A stretch of 64,000 nucleotides of DNA, from contig NZ_SRZX01000001.1 of NCBI RefSeq assembly GCF_004792665.1, forward strand, positions 1,674,001 through 1,738,000, in the 5' to 3' direction. Position 1 is the first letter of the stretch; each line of letters opens with the position of its first letter. The stretch comes from Marinobacter orientalis. Its GTDB lineage: Bacteria; Pseudomonadota; Gammaproteobacteria; Pseudomonadales; Oleiphilaceae. The notes under the pieces are model-generated. The model was not told the origin of the DNA. It worked only from the letters and a program-made list of their open reading frames with translations, and ran no database searches. Of the stretch, positions 57,825 through 64,000 are shown one piece after another. Made by a program: the position numbers and the translations under genes.

Positions 57825-57852
57825 ACCCGGATGCATGCATTCGGGTTTTTTT
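57825..57852 (+). terminator. Rho-independent terminator/attenuator between rpoZ and spoT
   Basis: ACCCGGATGC - AT - GCATTCGGGT (one G-U pair) followed by a T run. It lies 115 nt after rpoZ and only 34 nt before the spoT start, so it either ends the gmk-rpoZ transcript or attenuates spoT. Confidence 0.8.
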
Positions 57853-57885
57853 GTCCCTGATATTTATGATTCCCACGGAGGCGCG

Positions 57886-60033
57886 GTGTCGGCAGAGGCA
57901 ACGGTTGATGTGCTGGCCAGTGAGCTCAGCACCTATCTTGATACCAATCGCATCAACCAGGTGCGAAGAGCCTACTATTATGCCGAACAGGCCCATGAAG
58001 GGCAGATGCGCAAAAGCGGTGATCGCTATATTACTCACCCGCTGGCGGTTGCCCACATCCTCGCTGGCCTGAAGCTGGACCACCAGAGCCTGATGGCGGC
58101 CATGCTCCACGACGTCATTGAAGACACGGGCATTCCCAAGGATGCACTGGCAGACCAGTTTGGTGAAGATGTGGCTGAGCTGGTGGATGGTGTCAGCAAG
58201 CTGACCCAGATTGAATTCCGTTCCCGGGCCGAAGCCCAGGCCGAGAACTTCCAGAAAATGACCCTGGCCATGGCGCGGGACATCCGCGTGATACTGGTCA
58301 AGCTGGCGGACCGCCTTCACAACATGCGCACACTGGGCCCGATGCCCTATGAAAAACGCCAGCGAATTGCCAACGAAACCCTGGATATCTATGCGCCGAT
58401 TGCCAACCGACTTGGCATGCATTCCATCTGTACGGAGCTGGAAGACCTCGGTTTTGCCTCGCTGTATCCGATGCGCTCGAAATACATTTCCAAAGCAGTG
58501 GCAAAACTGCGGGGCAGCCACCGGGAAATCATTGACGACATCCGGGGCAAGCTGGAGGAGAAGCTGGAAGAGCGCAGTTTGCCGGGACGGATCCTGGGCC
58601 GGGAAAAGCACCTGAACAGCATCTACAACAAGATGAAGTTCAAGCAGAAGTCTTTCCACGAAATCATGGATGTGTACGCGTTCCGCATCATTACCGACAC
58701 CGAAGACGACTGTTACCGCATCCTTGGCGCCGTACACAGCCTTTACAAGCCGCTGCCGGGCCGTTTCAAGGATTACATTGCCATGCCCAAGGCCAATGGC
58801 TATCAGTCTCTGCATACCACCCTGTTCGGCATGCATGTGAACATCGAAATCCAGATCCGTACCGAGGAGATGGAACACATCGCCAATAATGGTATCGCCG
58901 CCCACTGGATGTACAAGAACGAGCCCTCCGGTGTTACCAGTGTCAATCAGCGGCGTGTGGACCAATGGGTGCAGGGCCTGATGGAAATGCGCGAGCGTGC
59001 GGACGACTCTCTTGAGTTCATTGAACATGTCAAGGTAGACCTGTTCCCGGACGAGATCTACGTGTTCACTCCCAAGGGCAAGATCATGGAATTGCCCAGC
59101 GGCGCCACGCCGGTGGACTTCGCGTATGCCATTCACACGGACATTGGCAACGCCTGCGTGGCCTGCCGCATTAACCGCACTCTGGGTTCACTGAGCCAAC
59201 CGCTGCAGAGTGGCCAGACCGTGGAAATCATTACTGCACCGGGCGCACGGCCCAACCCGGCCTGGCTCAGTTTTGTGGTTACCGGAAAAGCCCGCAGCAG
59301 TATTCGCCACTTACTCAAAAATCAGAAGCGCGCAGAATCTCTGGAACTGGGCAAAACCCTGCTGAAGAAATCCCTCAAGGGTTTCGGCACCAGCCTGTCC
59401 CGCATCAGCGAGTCTCAGATCGGGACAGTGGTCAGGCACAACCAGGTAAACAGCTTTGAGGATCTGGTCAGCGATATTGGCCTGGGCAACCGCATGGCGT
59501 ACCTTGTCGCCCGTCAGCTTGTCAGCGGCGACGCCGAAGACCAGGCTGCGGATACTGCGTCGGCTCCTGTCATGGACAAAGCGGATAACACCCCGGTCAC
59601 AATTCGCGGTACTGAAGGCCTGGTAGTCCGCTTTGCCAGCTGTTGCAAACCCATCCCGGGAGATCCGGTGGTGGGTGTCATGGACTCCGGAAAAGGCATG
59701 GTCATCCACTCGGATACCTGCTCCAAATTGCCGGAAGACGGCGATAGCCGGGCGCGCCTGACCCACCTGAAGTGGGCCAAGGATATTGCCAACGAGTTTT
59801 CAGTTGAGTTACGGGTAGAGCTGGAACGCCAGCGAGGGGTCATTGCAGAACTGGCCAACGCCGTCGCCATGGCGGATGGCAATATTGAACGTATCAATGT
59901 GGAAGAGCAGAACGCCAGACTGGGAATTGTCAGCCTTGTAGTTCATGTTAACGGGCGCCGGCATCTGGCCAGAGTGATGCGGCGGATCAGGAATATTCGC
60001 GCTGTTACCCATATTAACCGGGTGAGGCATTGA
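57886..60033 (+). CDS. spoT: Bifunctional (p)ppGpp synthetase/hydrolase SpoT
   Basis: 715 residues: HD hydrolase domain with H75-D76 (MLHDVIEDT), synthetase domain with the RFKD motif at 293-296 (RXKD type of bifunctional enzymes; RelA has EXDD) and YQSLHTT, TGS domain near 385-445 ([25 protein letters not shown] in part), and C-terminal ACT domain. Start is GTG 57886, preceded by GGAGG; the ATG at 57835 lies inside a terminator hairpin and is rejected. Followed by ridA at 103 nt. Confidence 0.95.
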   Translation: MSAEATVDVLASELSTYLDTNRINQVRRAYYYAEQAHEGQMRKSGDRYITHPLAVAHILAGLKLDHQSLMAAMLHDVIEDTGIPKDALADQFGEDVAELVDGVSKLTQIEFRSRAEAQAENFQKMTLAMARDIRVILVKLADRLHNMRTLGPMPYEKRQRIANETLDIYAPIANRLGMHSICTELEDLGFASLYPMRSKYISKAVAKLRGSHREIIDDIRGKLEEKLEERSLPGRILGREKHLNSIYNKMKFKQKSFHEIMDVYAFRIITDTEDDCYRILGAVHSLYKPLPGRFKDYIAMPKANGYQSLHTTLFGMHVNIEIQIRTEEMEHIANNGIAAHWMYKNEPSGVTSVNQRRVDQWVQGLMEMRERADDSLEFIEHVKVDLFPDEIYVFTPKGKIMELPSGATPVDFAYAIHTDIGNACVACRINRTLGSLSQPLQSGQTVEIITAPGARPNPAWLSFVVTGKARSSIRHLLKNQKRAESLELGKTLLKKSLKGFGTSLSRISESQIGTVVRHNQVNSFEDLVSDIGLGNRMAYLVARQLVSGDAEDQAADTASAPVMDKADNTPVTIRGTEGLVVRFASCCKPIPGDPVVGVMDSGKGMVIHSDTCSKLPEDGDSRARLTHLKWAKDIANEFSVELRVELERQRGVIAELANAVAMADGNIERINVEEQNARLGIVSLVVHVNGRRHLARVMRRIRNIRAVTHINRVRH

Positions 60034-60136
60034 GGCAACTGCTGATCGACAGGCCCGAGGCGCGAGGTTCAGCGTGTTGACAGGCTGGCCGTCCAGGGGT
60101 GACGATTGGCGTTTTGAAACAGAGGGTCCCAAGCTC

Positions 60137-60523
60137 ATGACCAACAAATCCATAATCCAGACCGAAAATGCACCGCAGGCTATCGGTACCTATTCCCAGG
60201 CCGTCAAGGCTGGCGACACTGTCTACGTTTCCGGGCAGATTCCGCTGGTGCCGGAAACCATGGAAGTAGTAGCGGGCGATTTCGCCGCCAAGACCCGTCA
60301 GGTGTTCGAAAACCTGAAGGCGGTGTGCGAGGCCGCCGGTGGTGAGCTCAAGGACATCGTCAAACTCAACATCTATATGACGGACCTGAGCAATTTCGCC
60401 ACGGTGAACGAGATCATGGCCACTTATTTCCCGGAGCCATACCCCGCCCGCGCCGCTGTCGGCGTAGCGGCTCTGCCCAAGGGCGTTCCGGTGGAGATGG
60501 AAGCGGTGATGGTGCTGAGTTGA
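60137..60523 (+). CDS. ridA: Reactive intermediate deaminase RidA
   Basis: 128-residue YjgF/YER057c/UK114 protein that hydrolyses 2-aminoacrylate and other enamines released by PLP enzymes. Typical segments: [24 protein letters not shown], and [21 protein letters not shown] with the conserved catalytic Arg. ATG 60137 gives the family length; the frame is open to 60074. The spoT-ridA order is conserved in gammaproteobacteria. Confidence 0.94.
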   Translation: MTNKSIIQTENAPQAIGTYSQAVKAGDTVYVSGQIPLVPETMEVVAGDFAAKTRQVFENLKAVCEAAGGELKDIVKLNIYMTDLSNFATVNEIMATYFPEPYPARAAVGVAALPKGVPVEMEAVMVLS

Positions 60524-60547
60524 GGCGCCGGCACTGACGAATCGATG

Positions 60548-60575
60548 AGGCGGCCCGCTGCAGGCCGCCTTTTCT
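60548..60575 (+). terminator. Terminator after ridA
   Basis: AGGCGGCC - CGCTGCA - GGCCGCCT followed by TTTCT. A perfect 8-bp stem between ridA and the convergent epimerase gene, whose stop at 60574 it touches. Confidence 0.8.
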
Positions 60576-61443
60576 ATTTCTGCCAGGCAATCAGTTCCTG
60601 ATAACCTGCCCGGAAGTCGGGGTAGCGGAAGCGAAATCCCGTCTCCAGCAAACGTTTGTTACTGCAGCGCTTGCTGCCTGCGCGGCCACCCCTCCGGGCA
60701 TCAGGCTGCGGAGCGGCACAGGGCACCTGCTCCCTTACCCAGGCTACTACTTCATCCAGTCGAACAGGCTCACAGTCGCTGGCCAGATAACACTCTTCCA
60801 GCGGTTCCCCCTCCAGCGCCAGGTTCACCAGGTGGCATACGGCTGCTACGGCATCAGTCTCATGAATCCGGTTGCTGAACGGGGCAGGGGAGACCGGGTC
60901 CATGCGTCCGTTTATAACTGCTTCCAGAAACTGCTGGCGAGTGGGCCCGTAAATACCGCTGAAACGTATGACGGTTGCCGGGTTGCCACTGTCCAGAGCT
61001 GTCTGCTCACCCTCAAGTACCATCTGGCCGCTGAAGCGGGCAGGCTCTGTGGGGCTGGTTTCGTCAACCCAGGAGTCGTCGTTCTGGGAATAGACACTGC
61101 TGCTACTGACGAAGATCACTCGCTTGAGGGGTTGGGAGCCGAGAGCTGCCAGCAGATTCTCCAGGCCATGAACGTAGGCGTTGCGATAGCCCTCCTCATC
61201 GTAACTGGAGGGCGTCAGGCAATAGATCAGGATATCGAGATTATCCGGCAGGACCGATTCAACCTGCGCCCGGTCCATGAGGTCGGCGCCGAGAGCGTGA
61301 ACTGTTTGCGGAATCCGGGCCGGATTGCGTCTTAAACCGAATACCTCGGCCTGGCGGGAAAGGGTTTCGGCAATGGCTCCTCCGAGTTTGCCGCAACCGG
61401 CAACCAGTATGCGCGGTGTTTGCTTGTGTTCAGTGATTGCCAT
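60574..61443 (-). CDS. NAD(P)-dependent epimerase/SDR family protein (YeeZ-like)
   Basis: 289 residues with an atypical Rossmann loop VAGCGKLGGAIAETL near the N-terminus, then VIFVSSSSVY, and FSGIYGPTRQ in place of a strict YxxxK. This pattern matches the YeeZ-like extended SDR group, whose substrate is unknown. ATG 61443 is preferred to the TTG at 61455, which would leave no gap to the AAGGA sequence. It diverges from oxyR. Confidence 0.85.
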   Translation of the reverse strand: MAITEHKQTPRILVAGCGKLGGAIAETLSRQAEVFGLRRNPARIPQTVHALGADLMDRAQVESVLPDNLDILIYCLTPSSYDEEGYRNAYVHGLENLLAALGSQPLKRVIFVSSSSVYSQNDDSWVDETSPTEPARFSGQMVLEGEQTALDSGNPATVIRFSGIYGPTRQQFLEAVINGRMDPVSPAPFSNRIHETDAVAAVCHLVNLALEGEPLEECYLASDCEPVRLDEVVAWVREQVPCAAPQPDARRGGRAGSKRCSNKRLLETGFRFRYPDFRAGYQELIAWQK

Positions 61444-61530
61444 AGGCAATATCAATCCTTATGCTTTGGCTAATAAATAAAGGGCGTTCGACTGCGCCCT
61501 GAGCTGGAAGACATCTGACCGGAGCCCACC

Positions 61531-62490
61531 ATGACTCTTACCGAGCTAAGATACGTTGTTACTCTCGCACGGGAAAGGCATTTTGGCCGCGCCGCCGAGC
61601 GTTGTCATGTCAGCCAGCCCACTCTCAGTGTGGCGGTCAAGAAGCTGGAAGACGAACTGGGTATTCCCCTGTTTGAGCGCAGCAAAAACAGCATCCGGGT
61701 TACCGAAACCGGCAAGCGGATTATCGAGCAGTCGCAGCGGGTTCTGGACCAGGTCGGCGTTATCCGTGATATGGCCCAGGACGGCAAAAACCAGCTTAAT
61801 GCGCCCCTGAAAGTGGGTGCCATCTACACCATCGGGCCCTACCTGTTCCCCCACCTGTTGCCGGAATTGCGCCGGGCGGCACCGGACATGCCTCTCTATA
61901 TCGAGGAAAACTATACCGCGACACTGCGCCAGAAGCTTCGCCAGTCGGACCTCGACGCCATTATCATCGCGCTGCCGTTTGAAGAGCCGGAAGTGGTTAC
62001 CCTGCCGCTCTACGATGAACCCTTTGTTGTGCTGCTGCCGGGGAATCACCCGCTCACCGGGCGCGAGAGCCTGACCGCGGAAGAGCTGGCCCGGGAGCAG
62101 CTACTGCTACTTGGTCCGGGCCACTGTTTCCGTGACCAGGTGCTGGAGTCCTGCCCGCCGCTGGTGGATGCGGTCACCCGCAATCCCAACGCCCAGGCGC
62201 CGTCACTGGTTACCGAGGGCAGTTCCCTGGAGACCATTCGCCATATGGTCGCCTCCGGCCTGGGTATTACTGTACTGCCCCTGTCTGCCGCTACAGCGAT
62301 GCAGTATGACGAGAGCATCCTTGCGGTCAGGCCCTTTGCAGCTCCGGTGCCATTTCGCACCGTGGCGCTGGCCTGGCGAGTGACCTTCCCGCGACCAAAA
62401 GCGATTGATGTGCTTTCGCTGGCGGCGAGCCAGTGCCGGGTGATCGAGAAAGCGAAGATTGAAACCCCGGCTGCGGCCGCAACCGCCTGA
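61531..62490 (+). CDS. oxyR: Hydrogen peroxide-sensing regulator OxyR
   Basis: 319-residue LysR regulator. N-terminal HTH (FGRAAERCHVSQPTLSVAVKKLE, in part, residues 18-40) and a C-terminal sensor domain with the redox cysteines C199 and C208 in GHCFRDQVLESC, the same numbering as E. coli OxyR. This distinguishes it from other LysR proteins. It lies directly upstream of recG with 8 nt between, the same oxyR-recG operon as in Pseudomonas. GGAG precedes ATG. Confidence 0.95.
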   Translation: MTLTELRYVVTLARERHFGRAAERCHVSQPTLSVAVKKLEDELGIPLFERSKNSIRVTETGKRIIEQSQRVLDQVGVIRDMAQDGKNQLNAPLKVGAIYTIGPYLFPHLLPELRRAAPDMPLYIEENYTATLRQKLRQSDLDAIIIALPFEEPEVVTLPLYDEPFVVLLPGNHPLTGRESLTAEELAREQLLLLGPGHCFRDQVLESCPPLVDAVTRNPNAQAPSLVTEGSSLETIRHMVASGLGITVLPLSAATAMQYDESILAVRPFAAPVPFRTVALAWRVTFPRPKAIDVLSLAASQCRVIEKAKIETPAAAATA

Positions 62491-62498
62491 GCGGAACT

Positions 62499-64000
62499 AT
62501 GACGTCTCTGGATGACATCCCGGTTACCACTCTGAAGGGCGTCGGCGATGCCCTCGCGGAAAAACTGTTGAAGCTGGGCATAGGATCGCTTCAGGATCTG
62601 CTTTTCCATCTTCCGCACCGTTACGAGGACCGCACCCGCATCGTCCCCATGGGCAGTCTTCGTATCGGCGATGTTGGCGTCGTGGAAGGCGAAGTAATGA
62701 AATCCGACCTGGTCATGGGTCGTCGTCGCAGCCTGCAGGTCACTTTAAAGGATAACAGCGGCTTTCTGGTCATGCGTTTCTTCCACTTCAACGCCGCCCA
62801 GAAGAACCAGTTAACAGAAGGCACACGGGTGCGCTGTTTCGGTGAGGTACGGCCGGGTCGTGCCGGCTACGAGCTCTATCACCCGGAATACCAGGTCAAT
62901 CCGCCGCCAATGCCGGCACAGGGCGAAGCCACGCTGACGCCGGTCTATCCCCTGACCGAGGGCATCCAGCAGCCCAGGGTGCGCAGCCTGTGCCAGCAGG
63001 CTCTGGGCTACCTGAAACGTTACCCCATCCGCGAGTGGCTGCCGGCCGAGTGGCTGGCGAGCTATCAGTTGCCCGGTATTACCGATGCGGTGGAGCTGGT
63101 GCATTCACCGCCGGCCAGTGCTCCGGTCCACCTGTTGATGGAAGGCCGCCATCCGGCCCAGCAACGTCTGGTGATGGAAGAGTTACTGGCCCATCAGCTC
63201 AGCCTGCTGAAGGTAAGACAGCAGGTCCAGGCCCGGGAAGCCCTGCCATTACTGCCCACCGGAGATCTGCCGCAACGTTTTCTCGACCTGCTTCCATTCA
63301 GGCTTACCGGTGCCCAGCGCCATGTGATGAGTGAAATCCGCCAGGACCTGAGTCAGCCGATCCCCATGTTGCGGCTGGTGCAGGGGGATGTGGGCTCTGG
63401 CAAAACCGTGGTCGCTGCGTTGGCCGCGCTTCAGGCAATCGGTGCCGGCGTTCAGGTGGCCCTGATGGCGCCTACCGAAATACTGGCGGAACAGCATTAC
63501 CAGAACTTCCGTGGCTGGCTGGAGCCGCTGGGCATTCAGCTGGCGTGGCTGTCGGGAAAGATCAAGGGCAACGCGAGAAAGCAAGCCCTGGAGGCGGTTG
63601 GCAGCGGTGAGGCGGCCGTGGTTATCGGCACTCACGCGCTGTTCCAGGAAGAGGTTGCTTTCAGCCGTCTGGCACTGGTCATTGTGGATGAGCAACACCG
63701 CTTCGGGGTGCACCAGCGGCTCGCCCTGAGAGAGAAAGGCGTTGGCGGCACCATGGCTCCTCACCAGCTGATCATGACGGCCACCCCGATTCCGCGTACG
63801 CTGGCCATGAGCGCCTACGCCGATCTGGACACCTCGGTGATTGATGAACTGCCCCCGGGCCGCAAGCCCATAGAGACCATCGCCATCCCCGATAGCCGGC
63901 GCGATGACGTTACCGACCGTGTGCGCAAGGCCTGCAGGGAAGGCCGGCAGGCTTACTGGGTATGTACACTGATTGAAGAGTCCGAGGCGTTGCAGTGCCA
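62499..64000 (+). CDS. recG: ATP-dependent DNA helicase RecG (3' end beyond window)
   Basis: Branch-migration helicase that rescues stalled forks. Only the first ~500 of about 690 residues are in the window. Seen: N-terminal VTTLKGVGDALAEKL, the wedge domain (about 60-160, OB-type), helicase motif I GDVGSGKT near residue 299, motif II DEQHRFGV, and motif III TATPIPRTLAMS. It runs through the window end without a stop. Start ATG 62499 follows the oxyR stop by 8 nt, with GCGGA before it. Confidence 0.95.
   Translation, partial: MTSLDDIPVTTLKGVGDALAEKLLKLGIGSLQDLLFHLPHRYEDRTRIVPMGSLRIGDVGVVEGEVMKSDLVMGRRRSLQVTLKDNSGFLVMRFFHFNAAQKNQLTEGTRVRCFGEVRPGRAGYELYHPEYQVNPPPMPAQGEATLTPVYPLTEGIQQPRVRSLCQQALGYLKRYPIREWLPAEWLASYQLPGITDAVELVHSPPASAPVHLLMEGRHPAQQRLVMEELLAHQLSLLKVRQQVQAREALPLLPTGDLPQRFLDLLPFRLTGAQRHVMSEIRQDLSQPIPMLRLVQGDVGSGKTVVAALAALQAIGAGVQVALMAPTEILAEQHYQNFRGWLEPLGIQLAWLSGKIKGNARKQALEAVGSGEAAVVIGTHALFQEEVAFSRLALVIVDEQHRFGVHQRLALREKGVGGTMAPHQLIMTATPIPRTLAMSAYADLDTSVIDELPPGRKPIETIAIPDSRRDDVTDRVRKACREGRQAYWVCTLIEESEALQC

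Overview
This window is an ordinary stretch of gammaproteobacterial chromosome, most likely from Marinobacter or a close relative. The sequence is GC-rich and densely coding. It holds several gene blocks in the order known from Pseudomonas: cyaA-lptM-lysA-dapF-DUF484-xerC, trmB/hemW/rdgB/DUF4426/metW/metX with yggT-proC-yggS and pilT-pilU, polA-DUF2782, pyrE/crc/rph/yicC-gmk-rpoZ-spoT-ridA, and oxyR-recG. The genus is inferred from gene content and order; no rRNA gene is present to confirm it. I found no tRNA, rRNA, CRISPR array, prophage or transposase.

Layout. 0-10.2 kb: arginine and lysine/peptidoglycan precursor synthesis with class I adenylate cyclase, XerC and a diguanylate cyclase. 10.2-17.5 kb: an accessory-looking region with a tandem-PBP sensor kinase that has no response regulator beside it, two hypothetical proteins, an AraC regulator coupled to cardiolipin synthase, and, divergent from these, a 30-codon ORF with a strong ribosome binding site and its own terminator. 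17.6-25.3 kb: esterase, SMP-30-like protein, quinone oxidoreductase, Na+/H+ antiporter, TcdA and an acyl-CoA dehydrogenase. 25.4-27.5 kb: an SDR gene convergent with a ChrR/RpoE-type anti-sigma/sigma pair. 27.6-32.5 kb: polyamine synthesis (speA, speE) and the nitrogen-regulated glnK-amtB operon with a clear sigma54 promoter.

32.9-47.2 kb: ubiK, comM, trmB; a leftward six-gene operon metX-metW-DUF4426-rdgB-hemW-membrane protein in which every junction overlaps; a dynamin-like GTPase; the yggS-proC-yggT operon; and the twitching ATPases pilT and pilU with a 96-nt hairpin element between them. 47.3-53.3 kb: a FadL porin, polA, DUF2782, a phasin-like protein with a histone-like tail, and a DUF4124 protein. 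53.3-64 kb: pyrE, crc, rph, yicC, gmk, rpoZ, spoT, ridA, a YeeZ-like epimerase, oxyR, and recG cut by the window end.

Most genes are housekeeping. The least explained items are the 17.3 kb small ORF with its AraC-type direct repeats, the hairpin element between pilT and pilU, the phasin-like/histone-tailed protein, the receiver-less tandem-PBP kinase, and the dynamin gene whose stop codon sits in a perfect hairpin. No complete new defence or metabolic system is evident.
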